Shown here: in pieces, positions 14,615 through 23,699 of the stretch
Numbering within the stretch: the first letter of the stretch is position 1
Layout of the letters: each line of letters opens with the position of its first letter
Source of the DNA: RGIG8767 sp964487395
GTDB lineage: Bacteria; Bacillota; Clostridia; Lachnospirales; Lachnospiraceae
Length of the DNA stretch: 28,995 nucleotides
Direction: 5' to 3'
Assembly: GCA_964487395.1 (NCBI GenBank)
Contig: CAZAQH010000020.1
Location: forward strand, 1-28,995
Position numbers and translations under genes: made by a program
The notes under the pieces: generated by a model
What the model was told of the DNA's origin: nothing
Database searches by the model: none
The model's input: only the letters and a program-made list of their open reading frames with translations

Positions 14615-16765
14615 ATGAAAACGAGAGATGCAAAAATAGATAATTTAAAGGGAATATTGATTTTCCTTGTAGTCTTTGGACACCTTTTAGAATTGGTTAT
14701 AACAAAAGGGCATGCAAAATATATATATGAATTAATTTACAGTTTTCATATGCCTTTTTTTATTTTTTTGTCAGGTTACTTTTATAAATTCAACTTTAGC
14801 AGGATTTTGCAGAAGTTATTTTGTCCATACGTTGTGATGCAGACAGTATATCTATTGTTTGACAGATGGATTCTGGGAAATAATACGACTTTACAGTATC
14901 ATAAGCCTTATTGGATACTTTGGTATCTGCTTGCAATGACAGCGTGGTCGTTTATGGCAGTTCTTTTTCCAAAAGGAAAATTGAAAAGAGAAATCCTTTT
15001 TCTTGTAATTACTACAGTAATAAGCTTACTTGCAGGTAACTGTAATGAAATCGGACGTGATTACGGTTTGGCGAGAATTATTGTTTTTTTTCCATTCTTT
15101 TTATGGGGGAATTATTTTCACGAGTGGATAAGAAGAAGCAATGAGAATAATAGATGGATATCATTTAAAAAAGGAATGAAAAAGGCAGCAATTTTAGCAG
15201 GCGGTTTTATTCTCGTTTATGCCGTGGCATTATTTTATTATTATCCGCATACAAAGTATAGTTGGTTTTATGAAGCAGTGGAGTATCAGGAATCTGGCAG
15301 TACGATATGGTTTAGACTTTTGCATATAGTAATTGCAGCATGTTTTATTATTTTTTTATTGTATTGTATACCAAATAAAAAAATATGCATTCTGACAAAT
15401 GTTGGAAAAAGTACACTGACAATATTTTTACTTCATGGATTTGTTGTTAAGCTTTTGGGTAAAAGTGGTATTTTAAAGAATATCCAACATCCTTTTGTTG
15501 CAATAAGTTTGTTAACAATAGCAATTGTTTTGATATTATCAATTAATGGACATAATTTAATAAAACAGATAGCAGGAAAGAAGGGACTATGTATGGAAAA
15601 AAGAAGAGTATTTTTAATTGTATTAGATAGTTATGGGATTGGCGAAGCACCGGATGCGGCTGACTTTGGAGATGTGGGAAGCAACACACTAAAATCTATT
15701 ACATCATCTAAGGAATATGCTACGCCACTCATGAAAAAAATGGGACTTTTTAATATTGACGGCGTAGATTATCTTGAAGATGAAAAGGCACCGCTTGGAG
15801 CATATGCAAGACTGAAAGAGCAGTCAAGAGGAAAAGATACCACAATTGGTCATTGGGAGATAGCAGGAATTATATCGAAAAAACCACTTCCGACATATCC
15901 TGATGGATTCCCCAAGGATGTTTTAGAGGAATTCAGTAAAAAAACAGGCAGAGGAGTATTGTGTAACAAACCGTATTCCGGAACGGAAGTAATTAAGGAT
16001 TTTGGACAGGAACATATAAAGACGGGTGATTTAATTGTGTATACTTCAGCAGACAGTGTATTTCAGATTGCTGCACATGAGGATGTGGTACCGGTTGAAG
16101 AATTATACCGCTATTGTGAAATTGCAAGAGAGATGTTAACCGGAGAACATGGTGTGGGACGTGTAATTGCCAGACCGTTTACCGGTAGTTATCCGGACTT
16201 TGAACGTACACCAAGACGACATGATTTTTCACTTTTGCCACCACAGCCGACTATGATGGATGCGTTAATTGAAAATGGATATGACACATATGGGATTGGT
16301 AAAATCTACGACATATTTGCAGGAAAAGGCATTCAGCAGACGCAGCGTATTGTTGATAATGTAGATGGCATGGAAAAAACGATTGCACTTATGGATACCG
16401 ATTTTAATGGATTATGCTTTGTAAATCTTGTGGATTTTGATATGAAATACGGACACCGCAATGATATAGACGGTTATGCAAAGGCAGCTACTGTATTTGA
16501 TGAGCAGTTAAAAACCTTTGTAGATAAGATGAGGGATACCGATATATTAATGATTACAGCAGATCATGGCTGTGATCCGGGATTTAAAGGAACCGACCAT
16601 TCCAGGGAATATGTACCATTTTTAGCATATGGAAAAGACATACAAGAAAATGTGAACTTAAATACCAGAGATTCTTTTGCAGACATTGCGGCTACCATAC
16701 AGGATATCTTTTCGGTACAACAGATTACATCAGGTACCAGTTTTAAAGCAGAAATAATGAAATAG
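14615..16765 (+). CDS. Acyltransferase-3-like membrane domain fused to phosphopentomutase DeoB
   Basis: One open frame of 716 codons joins two unrelated proteins. Residues 1-326 form an acyltransferase-3-like membrane protein: NLKGILIFLVVFGHL with the family His (His23), SFHMPFFIFLSGYF, and about ten helices ending near 312. Such proteins usually O-acetylate wall or surface sugars. Residues 327-716 are a complete DeoB (390 residues), described in the nested entry. The first part has the length of a free acyltransferase, and no linker separates them. A plausible ribosome site and ATG at 15593 mark where DeoB can start alone, so loss of a stop codon, a real fusion or nested translation are all possible. 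The ATG at 14615 has only weak purine-rich sequence before it. Confidence 0.8.
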   Translation: MKTRDAKIDNLKGILIFLVVFGHLLELVITKGHAKYIYELIYSFHMPFFIFLSGYFYKFNFSRILQKLFCPYVVMQTVYLLFDRWILGNNTTLQYHKPYWILWYLLAMTAWSFMAVLFPKGKLKREILFLVITTVISLLAGNCNEIGRDYGLARIIVFFPFFLWGNYFHEWIRRSNENNRWISFKKGMKKAAILAGGFILVYAVALFYYYPHTKYSWFYEAVEYQESGSTIWFRLLHIVIAACFIIFLLYCIPNKKICILTNVGKSTLTIFLLHGFVVKLLGKSGILKNIQHPFVAISLLTIAIVLILSINGHNLIKQIAGKKGLCMEKRRVFLIVLDSYGIGEAPDAADFGDVGSNTLKSITSSKEYATPLMKKMGLFNIDGVDYLEDEKAPLGAYARLKEQSRGKDTTIGHWEIAGIISKKPLPTYPDGFPKDVLEEFSKKTGRGVLCNKPYSGTEVIKDFGQEHIKTGDLIVYTSADSVFQIAAHEDVVPVEELYRYCEIAREMLTGEHGVGRVIARPFTGSYPDFERTPRRHDFSLLPPQPTMMDALIENGYDTYGIGKIYDIFAGKGIQQTQRIVDNVDGMEKTIALMDTDFNGLCFVNLVDFDMKYGHRNDIDGYAKAATVFDEQLKTFVDKMRDTDILMITADHGCDPGFKGTDHSREYVPFLAYGKDIQENVNLNTRDSFADIAATIQDIFSVQQITSGTSFKAEIMK
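15593..16765 (+). CDS. deoB: Phosphopentomutase (nested start inside the fused frame)
   Basis: DeoB interconverts (deoxy)ribose-1-phosphate and (deoxy)ribose-5-phosphate, linking nucleoside phosphorylase and DeoC. Counting from Met 15593, the alkaline-phosphatase-fold metal and phosphate residues are all visible: Asp12 in LDSYGIGEAPDA, the phospho-Thr in GKDTTIGHWE (about residue 83), NLVDFDMKYGHRND, and the late TADHGCDPGFKGTDHSREYVP metal cluster. The length of 390 residues is standard. An AAGGG at 15580-15584 lies about 8 bases before this ATG, which supports independent initiation although the frame is open upstream. cdd follows after 12 bases, then deoA and deoC, so the pathway context is complete. 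Confidence 0.85.
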   Translation: MEKRRVFLIVLDSYGIGEAPDAADFGDVGSNTLKSITSSKEYATPLMKKMGLFNIDGVDYLEDEKAPLGAYARLKEQSRGKDTTIGHWEIAGIISKKPLPTYPDGFPKDVLEEFSKKTGRGVLCNKPYSGTEVIKDFGQEHIKTGDLIVYTSADSVFQIAAHEDVVPVEELYRYCEIAREMLTGEHGVGRVIARPFTGSYPDFERTPRRHDFSLLPPQPTMMDALIENGYDTYGIGKIYDIFAGKGIQQTQRIVDNVDGMEKTIALMDTDFNGLCFVNLVDFDMKYGHRNDIDGYAKAATVFDEQLKTFVDKMRDTDILMITADHGCDPGFKGTDHSREYVPFLAYGKDIQENVNLNTRDSFADIAATIQDIFSVQQITSGTSFKAEIMK

Positions 16766-16777
16766 GGAGGTAGTGAT

Positions 16778-17191
16778 ATGACACCTAAGCAACTGATAGC
16801 AGAAGCAAAAGAAGCACAGAAGATGTCTTATTCGCCTTATTCCCACTTTGAGGTTGGTGCGGCATTACTGACAAAATCAGGGAAAATATATTATGGCTGT
16901 AATATCGAAAATGCTGCGTATACACCTTGTAACTGCGCAGAACGAACTGCATTTTTTAAAGCGGTAAGTGAAGGTGAAAAAGAATTTACATCCATTGCAA
17001 TTGTAGGTAATAAAAATGGAACGCAACCGGAAAAAGGTGAGTTCTGTACTCCATGCGGAGTATGTCGTCAAGTCATGGCAGAATTTTGCAACCCAAAGGA
17101 ATTTATGATTTTTGTAACAGACGGATACACCATCAAAGAATACCGACTTGATGAGTTGCTTCCGCAGTCTTTTGGACCAGGCAACTTATAG
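16778..17191 (+). CDS. cdd: Cytidine deaminase
   Basis: Cdd hydrolyses cytidine and deoxycytidine to uridine and deoxyuridine, feeding the pyrimidine phosphorylase encoded next. The 137-residue length fits the small tetrameric class. The zinc site is CAE (Cys53, catalytic Glu55) and PCGVC (Cys93, Cys96). The substrate-binding FEVGAALLTKSGKIYYGCNIENAAY segment is intact. The start at 16778 follows GGGAGGTAGTGAT, an excellent ribosome site, 12 bases after the deoB stop. Nothing about it is unusual. Confidence 0.96.
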   Translation: MTPKQLIAEAKEAQKMSYSPYSHFEVGAALLTKSGKIYYGCNIENAAYTPCNCAERTAFFKAVSEGEKEFTSIAIVGNKNGTQPEKGEFCTPCGVCRQVMAEFCNPKEFMIFVTDGYTIKEYRLDELLPQSFGPGNL

Positions 17192-17228
17192 TAATAAATG
17201 GATTCTGAATAGAAGGGAGAAGCAGTTT

Positions 17229-18551
17229 ATGAGAATGTATGATGTGATTGCAAAGAAACGCGATGGACATGAACTTAGTGAAGAAGAAATTGCATATGTA
17301 ATAAGAGGATTTGTGTCAGGAGAAATACCGGATTATCAAATGTCTGCATTTTTAATGGCAGTTTACTTTCAGGGAATGAGTGAAAAAGAAACACTAGTTA
17401 TGACAAATGAAGTGGCTCATTCCGGTGATATGGTTGATTTATCCCCAATTCAGGGAATTAAAGTTGATAAACATTCAACCGGTGGCGTAGGTGATAAGAC
17501 AACCTTAATTGTGGCTCCTATTGTGGCAGCATGCGGTGTGAAGGTAGCTAAAATGAGTGGAAGAGGACTTGGACATACCGGTGGAACGGTTGATAAATTA
17601 GAGGCCATCCCTGGATATAAAACGAATCTTAGCAGAGAAGAATTTTTTAAGGTCGTCAATGATACCGGACTGAGTGTCATTGGGCAGTCAGGCAATCTGA
17701 CACCGGCAGATAAAAAAATGTATGCACTGCGCGATGTTACAGCGACGGTGGAAAGTATACCACTGATTGCCGTATCCATTATGAGCAAGAAATTGGCAGC
17801 GGGAAGTGACTGCATTCTTTTAGATGTAAAAACCGGAAGCGGTGCTTTTATGAAGACGATTGAGGATTCGATTGCACTTGCAAGGGAAATGGTAAAAATC
17901 GGAGAAAATGCCGGCAGAAAGACCATTGCATTGATTACCGATATGGATACACCACTTGGTGAGTATATTGGAAATAGTTTAGAAGTCATAGAGGCAGTTA
18001 ATACGTTAAATGGGAAAGGACCCAAGGACTTAACAGAAGTTTGTCTTCATTTAGCAGCCAATATGATGGTGTTAGCAGGACTTGGAACACTGGAAGAATG
18101 TCTTTCTAAGGCAAAACAGGTTATAGCAGATGGCAGTGCTTTGAAACGCCTTATTGCCATGGTAGAGGCGCATTCCGGAGATAGCAGTGTGATTAAGGAT
18201 ATTAACCAATTTGAACAGGCTGCTTATTCCTATGAAGTGAAAGCACCACGCGATGGATATGTGACGGAAATGGATACCGAAAAATGTGGTATTGCATCGG
18301 TACTGCTTGGCGCAGGAAGAGAGACAAAGGATAGTCCGATTGATTTTTCCGCAGGTATTATTATTCATAAGAAAACGGGAGATGCAGTTAATATGGGTGA
18401 CACCATTGCAACCTTATATGCGGCAAAAGAGGAACTGTTTGCCACAGCGAATGATGAATATTTAAGTGCCATTACCATTCAGAATGAGAAAAAAGAAAGA
18501 AATCCGCTGATTTATGCGAGAGTAACCAAAGAAGGAGTAGAAAGAAAATGA
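17229..18551 (+). CDS. deoA: Pyrimidine-nucleoside / thymidine phosphorylase
   Basis: The enzyme splits thymidine, deoxyuridine or uridine with phosphate into base and (deoxy)ribose-1-phosphate. Starting at ATG 17229 (9 bases after AAGGGAG) gives 440 residues, the usual size; an upstream in-frame ATG at 17148 lies inside cdd. The phosphate and nucleoside site motifs are present: VDKHSTGGVGDKTTL (79-93, with Lys81 and Ser83) and SGRGLGHTGGTVDKLEAIPGY (110-130). The C-terminal alpha/beta domain ends normally. Firmicutes members (Pdp) usually accept both uridine and thymidine, so pdp is an equally good name. The stop overlaps the deoC start by four bases (ATGA), indicating coupling. Confidence 0.95.
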   Translation: MRMYDVIAKKRDGHELSEEEIAYVIRGFVSGEIPDYQMSAFLMAVYFQGMSEKETLVMTNEVAHSGDMVDLSPIQGIKVDKHSTGGVGDKTTLIVAPIVAACGVKVAKMSGRGLGHTGGTVDKLEAIPGYKTNLSREEFFKVVNDTGLSVIGQSGNLTPADKKMYALRDVTATVESIPLIAVSIMSKKLAAGSDCILLDVKTGSGAFMKTIEDSIALAREMVKIGENAGRKTIALITDMDTPLGEYIGNSLEVIEAVNTLNGKGPKDLTEVCLHLAANMMVLAGLGTLEECLSKAKQVIADGSALKRLIAMVEAHSGDSSVIKDINQFEQAAYSYEVKAPRDGYVTEMDTEKCGIASVLLGAGRETKDSPIDFSAGIIIHKKTGDAVNMGDTIATLYAAKEELFATANDEYLSAITIQNEKKERNPLIYARVTKEGVERK

Positions 18552-19192
18552 CAAGCAAAGAAATTGCACATTACATTGACCACACATTATTAAAACCAGT
18601 ATGTACCTGGGAACAGATTAAGGAACTCTGCGAGGAGGCAATCCGCTATGAAACTGCATCAGTCTGCATTCCACCCTGCTATATAAAAAGGGTAAAGGAT
18701 ACTTTTAAGGAACAGGTGGTAATTGCAACGGTAATAGGCTTCCCATTAGGCTATATGAGCACAAAAGCAAAGGAAGAAGAGACAAAGCAGGCATTACTTG
18801 ATGGCGCAGATGAAATTGATATGGTAATCAATGTAACTGATGTAAAGAATGGTGATTACCAAAAAGTAGAAGAAGAAATTGCATCACTTAAAAAAATAAC
18901 AGGCTCCAAGATTTTAAAAGTAATCGTAGAAACCTGTTATCTTACTGATGATGAAAAAATCGCTATGTGTCATGCCGTAACAGATGCCGGTGCTGATTAT
19001 ATTAAAACATCCACCGGATTTGGAACTGCAGGTGCCACATTAGAAGATGTAAAGCTTTTCAAACAACATATTGGTAGTAATGTTAAAATCAAAGCAGCAG
19101 GCGGAATACGCAGTGCAAAGGACATGGAAGAATATATCAATGCCGGATGCAGTCGTATCGGAACCAGCCAGGCGTGTGTATTATTTCTGTAA
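18548..19192 (+). CDS. deoC: Deoxyribose-phosphate aldolase
   Basis: DeoC cleaves 2-deoxyribose-5-phosphate to acetaldehyde and glyceraldehyde-3-phosphate, the last step of the pathway encoded by this operon. The 214-residue class I aldolase has Lys153 (YIKTSTGF) as Schiff-base lysine, Lys182 (VKIKAAGGIRS) as the second lysine, and Asp91 (EIDMVINV) as the acid/base residue, matching E. coli Lys167, Lys201 and Asp102. The start overlaps the deoA stop. The C-terminus (RIGTSQACVLFL) ends a little early. The last 12 bases overlap the 3' end of yfhO on the other strand, and no terminator is visible downstream, so transcription must run into yfhO antisense or end by another means. Confidence 0.95.
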   Translation: MTSKEIAHYIDHTLLKPVCTWEQIKELCEEAIRYETASVCIPPCYIKRVKDTFKEQVVIATVIGFPLGYMSTKAKEEETKQALLDGADEIDMVINVTDVKNGDYQKVEEEIASLKKITGSKILKVIVETCYLTDDEKIAMCHAVTDAGADYIKTSTGFGTAGATLEDVKLFKQHIGSNVKIKAAGGIRSAKDMEEYINAGCSRIGTSQACVLFL

Positions 19193-21733
19193 ACGTTTTT
19201 TGATTTGAGGATAAAATACAATTAATAAAAAGATTGATAAACTTACACATGAAATTATAATTCCCGGGGTTAATCCCTGGGGATAATAATGAATATAGAT
19301 AGAATGTTCACCTGCTGATACAGGAACAGCTATCATCATTTCTTTAAACAATTCTGTTTCTACATCCTGACCATCAATCAAAATAGTAAATCCCGGGTCA
19401 TATGGAATACTTAAAATAAGATATCCATCTTCAGAAGCTGTTATTTTTGAATCGATTTTTGTGGATTTGAAGGAGTCAATGGTCATGGTATCCTGATTTA
19501 ACTTATCCATTAATTCTGCAAAAACAGTTTCATTGAATACATAAGCAGTCATATTTAGCGATTCTTCTTCCTCTACAGAGAGTGAAATAGTGTCACCACC
19601 ATATTGATAGCCCAAATCTACAATTCGTTTATTCTTCATTTTTTTAAAAGTTAATGAATCGGCATCTGATAAAGCAGTCAGAGTGGTAATCTTTTTTGTG
19701 TCACAATATGCATATACATGGGAATCATAAGGTACATCAATAGTTGCAGATGATACATTGTTTTGTACACTGATTTCATCAAACAGATTGCCGGAAGCAC
19801 CTAATTGCAGTGCAAGTTCGTTTTGACGTTCTATTGGATTTAAAAATAATTCTTCCTCGTCATCTTCGTTTTCACCGCGGATAATTGCAAAGGCTGTTTC
19901 TTCGTCTTCAATCAGTGCTGTTTCGTCTTCCCCATGAGGATAAATCATAAAACCAAGTGGAAGTGAGTAGGTGTTTTCATACAGAGTAATTTCACCTTCA
20001 GCATCTACTTTATGATATAAGCTATCTTCTAAATCCGCTTTTTTGCTGTAAAAATATTTTGTTGATAAAAGAGCAGAAGTAAATGGAGTAGCCCCTTCGT
20101 AACTGTAAAAAACTTTACTGTTTTTCATACCATATTTATTATAAAAATTATTTACAAGTCCATTTGTCGTAGATGAAAACAAGGAAGAAGCGGGATAATC
20201 CTGCAACATACCGTCATTGTTGGTAACGCGTAAATCTTTTTCATAACGGTAGAATTCCTCCGTTTCCTGAGCAGATTGCCGTTCTTGTAAAGTATGAAAT
20301 ACATCATAGTTTTTAAGATAATTGCTACGTGACACAGTAGGAACACTTGTTAAAATCATATTTGTTCCGGACTCTACAACAATTACTAAAACCGTAATAA
20401 ATATCAAAGATTTAGGAGAAATCTGATAATCACGATATTTATGAATAAGCATTGCATATATAATTAAAAAACAGGTGGAAATTAAAAAGGTACGATCCGT
20501 AAAAGCATCATCCGTAACAAGCTTCTGGCATAAAATAATGAAAATAACTACACCGAAAAATACGCGGGAAACCTCTGCTTTTGATGTCTCTTTTATGTGC
20601 GTAAATGCTTCAAAACAAACAGTCAGCAAAAGAAATATATAAAGAAAAGACTGTCTGCATGGTAGAGAATCGGGATAATTAAAACCATGCCAGATAAAGG
20701 TCAATGTATTGTTGCTAAAGCTAATTAACATAAATGCAAGCAATGTGATTTTGCCGAGCTTTTCATTTGTGCGGATATTTTTGCAGGTAATGTAAATAGG
20801 AAACAGAACCATTACGGCTACGGAACAATAAAGGTTTGGCCAGTGATCAAGACCTGTTTCAATAGCCACATCGGCACAGTGCCTTGCTAAAATATCCAAA
20901 ATAGAAAAATATGTTTTGATCGTATTTGGAAAATCAGAACTGCTGAATCTGGACAATTGCAATGCAGCAACTTCCGGAATTAAAAGTACAGCAGCCATGC
21001 CACCCGCTAAAAGGGAAAAAATGGCAAATCGAAAACAGGATTTGAGTTTGTCTTTTGCGTTTGGTAAAAGAACCAACAAAAAGTAAAGAACAAGATAAAT
21101 ACAAATCATAATACAAAGGTAATAATTTGATAAAATAGCAACTGCAAGAGAAATGCAGTACAGCTTGTATTTACCTTCATCTACCAGTTTTTCAAGTCCC
21201 AAGATAATAATAGGGGCAAGTAAAATACAGTCAAGCCACATAACGTTCCAGTTATATGCAGCCATATATCCGGACATAGCATAAAAACAACCAAAGAACG
21301 CAATGGCAATGCTGTTTGTCTTAAAATGTTTGGAAATATAATAAGAAAAAGTAAAACTGCAAAGTCCAATCTTAATTACAACAAGATAAGACATAAATTC
21401 CATTAAATATTGTTCAGGACACAAAAGGCAAAGCCAGTTAATAGGGCTTGCAAGATAATAAGCATATAAAGCAACGAAATTAGAACCAATACCGGTATTC
21501 CAAGAATAAAACAGGGAATCACCACTTTTTAATTTGTGAAAAAACTCTGTTAAAAATGGAAAATACTGGTGATACATATCAATATGAAGAAATGAACGAT
21601 CACCAAAAGGAAAAATTTCATTTCCGGCAAATATAATCATCATGGTAAGAAAAGGAATAAAAAAAGAAAATAAATATAATTTATTAGTTATTGCCCATTC
21701 TTTAAAACTCTTTTTTGCTTTTTTTGCAGTCAT
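19181..21733 (-). CDS. YfhO-family membrane protein
   Basis: An 850-residue polytopic protein of the bacterial YfhO family. The N-terminal half (about 20-450) has around a dozen membrane helices with the conserved FLHIDMYHQYFPFLTEF and SLFYSWNTGIGSNFVALYAYYLASPINWL segments. A large extracytoplasmic domain (about 460-820) follows, then one last helix (about 823-843) and a basic tail. In Bacillus and Listeria, YfhO relatives are GT-C-type glycosyltransferases or flippase partners that decorate teichoic acids; that role is inferred. I start at ATG 21731-21733, which follows GGAG with 6 bases between; an upstream TTG is less likely. It lies 40 bases after the LtaS-like gene in one minus-strand operon, and that gap has a small TGCAG/CTGCA hairpin. 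Its 3' end overlaps deoC. Confidence 0.87.
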   Translation of the reverse strand: MTAKKAKKSFKEWAITNKLYLFSFFIPFLTMMIIFAGNEIFPFGDRSFLHIDMYHQYFPFLTEFFHKLKSGDSLFYSWNTGIGSNFVALYAYYLASPINWLCLLCPEQYLMEFMSYLVVIKIGLCSFTFSYYISKHFKTNSIAIAFFGCFYAMSGYMAAYNWNVMWLDCILLAPIIILGLEKLVDEGKYKLYCISLAVAILSNYYLCIMICIYLVLYFLLVLLPNAKDKLKSCFRFAIFSLLAGGMAAVLLIPEVAALQLSRFSSSDFPNTIKTYFSILDILARHCADVAIETGLDHWPNLYCSVAVMVLFPIYITCKNIRTNEKLGKITLLAFMLISFSNNTLTFIWHGFNYPDSLPCRQSFLYIFLLLTVCFEAFTHIKETSKAEVSRVFFGVVIFIILCQKLVTDDAFTDRTFLISTCFLIIYAMLIHKYRDYQISPKSLIFITVLVIVVESGTNMILTSVPTVSRSNYLKNYDVFHTLQERQSAQETEEFYRYEKDLRVTNNDGMLQDYPASSLFSSTTNGLVNNFYNKYGMKNSKVFYSYEGATPFTSALLSTKYFYSKKADLEDSLYHKVDAEGEITLYENTYSLPLGFMIYPHGEDETALIEDEETAFAIIRGENEDDEEELFLNPIERQNELALQLGASGNLFDEISVQNNVSSATIDVPYDSHVYAYCDTKKITTLTALSDADSLTFKKMKNKRIVDLGYQYGGDTISLSVEEEESLNMTAYVFNETVFAELMDKLNQDTMTIDSFKSTKIDSKITASEDGYLILSIPYDPGFTILIDGQDVETELFKEMMIAVPVSAGEHSIYIHYYPQGLTPGIIISCVSLSIFLLIVFYPQIKKRLQK

Positions 21734-21773
21734 ATTATACTCCAATCATGCAGAAAACCTGCAATTTTACAAA

Positions 21774-23519
21774 TTAGTGAAATAAATGATAATATTGTAG
21801 CATCTGGTAATCAGATAGTAAATCTTTTTGCTCTGATACCGAAGTGGTTGTTCCTGTGCTGTCAGTAATCTGCATAGCAGACACGGAAGGGTAACTTTTG
21901 GATAATTCTGTAAGATAATTCATATAAGCGGTTTTATTTATTCCTGCAGCATCTAAAACCTTGGTAGCCAAAAAGTTAGAACTTATTGTGACATTTGTTT
22001 CTTCTTGGATATCAAAATTAGCCCAGATAATAAATGGAACTTTGTAACGCATTCTGACTTCTTCCTCTGAAAGAGAATAAACACTACGGTCATTCATCTG
22101 ATAAATTGGAGCAACAACAGAGTCAGTAGGTTGATGATCACCAAAGAATACAATTACAGTATCTTCATCCTGATTCTCAAAATACGAAATAATGTCTTCT
22201 AAGGATTCATCTGATTTTTTTAATAATGATAAGTAATTATTCAATGATTCCGAATCTGAATTGTCCACACTGATTTCCGGGGTGAAATTATCAAAGGATT
22301 CCGTATAGGAAGAATGATTCTGCATCGTGACATTGAAAAGAAACAATGGAGTACCGTTTTCCTTTGCTTCGTAGATTTCTTTAATTTTGTCTACATCGGC
22401 TTTATCACTTATATAATTTCTTAAGATATCAGGATTTTCAAAATCATCCCTGGAATAAAACTTGTCAAATCCAAATCGGGCATAGACTTTGTCACGATCC
22501 CAGCCGGCGGCACGATAAGGATGCATTGCAATGGTAGAATATCCTAATTCTTTAAAATAAGATGCCAGAGAGGAAGTGTCAGATTTGATATATTGCTGGT
22601 AAGGAATACTTCCCTGTGGTAAAAATGCCATGGTATCTCCAGTTAAAAATTCGAATTCTGTATTTGCGGTATTACCCCCTAATACAGAAACATCCATGTA
22701 TCCTGAAACGGTATTGTCACCATTATTCATTAATTGTCGCATAAAAGGAATCTCATCCGTATTTGTGGTATATTCATCCAATATTGATAAATCAGAAAAG
22801 GCTTCATTCATAATTACAATTACATTTGGTGTGCTGGTAGTCTCAGTTTTTGTATTTTCATAAGAAGCAAGCAGAGTCTGAGCATTTTTAGCACTGTAAT
22901 CTGCGGGTTTATCTACCTTCATAAATTTCATTTCCATTAGAAAAGCAACTACCGTACCATCTCTGTAACTCATGGTAAGTGGTGTAAATAATTTGTCATA
23001 TATGCGGAATGTTTTAACGGTTTCATCACGCTGTACGTATTTTGTAAAACCAAACAGCATAAGAAAACTGGCAATAACAAAACCGATACGTATAGGTAAT
23101 TTTTTGCCAATAGTCAGTTTTAATTTGCCACAAAATATAATGATTAACAGTAATACAATAGTAGATAAGATAGTGCGTGTTCTTAAATAATAGTTATAAT
23201 TACCGGCAACACTTGCGGCGGTTCCAATACTGAAGATATCCCAAGGCATGATAGGTGCGGCACGGAACTCAATAACAAAATAATCCACAAGTCCGACTAC
23301 AATTGCAAGCACAGCTTCTATACGAATAGCCACTTTTATTTTGCCAAAGATTCCAATTAGCAAATACAAGAAAAATTCAAAAAAGAATATATTAAGTATT
23401 TGCAGTGGAACTTTTATTCCGGTGAAAGGATTTCGAATGTAAATTTCAAACAAGTAGAAAATAAGAACAGGTGCTATAACCATACATATTATATTAAATA
23501 TTTTTTCGTATTTTTTCAT
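21774..23519 (-). CDS. LtaS-like sulfatase-fold membrane protein
   Basis: A 581-residue protein built like lipoteichoic acid synthase: five membrane helices (about 10-160), a linker, and an extracytoplasmic alkaline-phosphatase/sulfatase-fold domain (about 230-570). Metal and nucleophile residues correspond to Glu239 (VIVIMNEAF), Thr284 (GGNTANTEFEFL), and Asp461-His462 (FFGDHQP). The YRAAGWDRDKVYARFGFDKF segment and His402 are also typical. LtaS transfers glycerol-phosphate from phosphatidylglycerol, and relatives add phosphoglycerol or phosphoethanolamine to other polymers, so the exact transfer is uncertain. The ATG at 23517-23519 has only a distant AAGAAAG, a weak ribosome site. It has a near-consensus promoter and is co-directional with yfhO, which suggests joint decoration or synthesis of an envelope polymer. 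Confidence 0.88.
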   Translation of the reverse strand: MKKYEKIFNIICMVIAPVLIFYLFEIYIRNPFTGIKVPLQILNIFFFEFFLYLLIGIFGKIKVAIRIEAVLAIVVGLVDYFVIEFRAAPIMPWDIFSIGTAASVAGNYNYYLRTRTILSTIVLLLIIIFCGKLKLTIGKKLPIRIGFVIASFLMLFGFTKYVQRDETVKTFRIYDKLFTPLTMSYRDGTVVAFLMEMKFMKVDKPADYSAKNAQTLLASYENTKTETTSTPNVIVIMNEAFSDLSILDEYTTNTDEIPFMRQLMNNGDNTVSGYMDVSVLGGNTANTEFEFLTGDTMAFLPQGSIPYQQYIKSDTSSLASYFKELGYSTIAMHPYRAAGWDRDKVYARFGFDKFYSRDDFENPDILRNYISDKADVDKIKEIYEAKENGTPLFLFNVTMQNHSSYTESFDNFTPEISVDNSDSESLNNYLSLLKKSDESLEDIISYFENQDEDTVIVFFGDHQPTDSVVAPIYQMNDRSVYSLSEEEVRMRYKVPFIIWANFDIQEETNVTISSNFLATKVLDAAGINKTAYMNYLTELSKSYPSVSAMQITDSTGTTTSVSEQKDLLSDYQMLQYYHLFH

Positions 23520-23571
23520 TTTTTTTATGCGCTTTCTTCTTTATTATTATATAATTACTAAAACAAAACTA

Positions 23572-23600
23572 ATTCTATTAGATTAGAATAACGGTGTCAA
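23572..23600 (-). promoter_or_regulatory. Promoter of the LtaS-like/YfhO operon
   Basis: On the minus strand TTGACA (23600-23595), a 17-base spacer and TAGAAT (23577-23572) give a near-consensus promoter. The -10 is one arm of an inverted repeat, ATTCTA/TAGAAT (23572-23577 and 23584-23589), a possible regulator site. Confidence 0.85.
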
Positions 23601-23632
23601 GTTAGTTTTATACAAAAAAAGAGAAAACTGTC

Positions 23633-23661
23633 TTGACATTTTTGCCATTTATGTGTAGTAT
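23633..23661 (+). promoter_or_regulatory. Promoter of the tRNA-Arg gene
   Basis: TTGACA (23633-23638), 17-base spacer and TAGTAT (23656-23661), preceded by TGTG. The tRNA begins about 38 bases further on. Confidence 0.75.
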
Positions 23662-23699
23662 AAATTCGTTGTCGTACAAAACGGCATTTAAAAGAATAT

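Noticed and set aside
17450..18025. 191-residue minus-strand frame inside deoA
   Set aside because: It lies entirely opposite a well-conserved enzyme, has no ribosome site and resembles no family; it is a coding shadow.
19262..19286. CCCGGG/CCTGGG hairpin downstream of deoC
   Set aside because: It is a 6-bp stem inside yfhO coding sequence without a T-run, so it is not convincing as a deo terminator.
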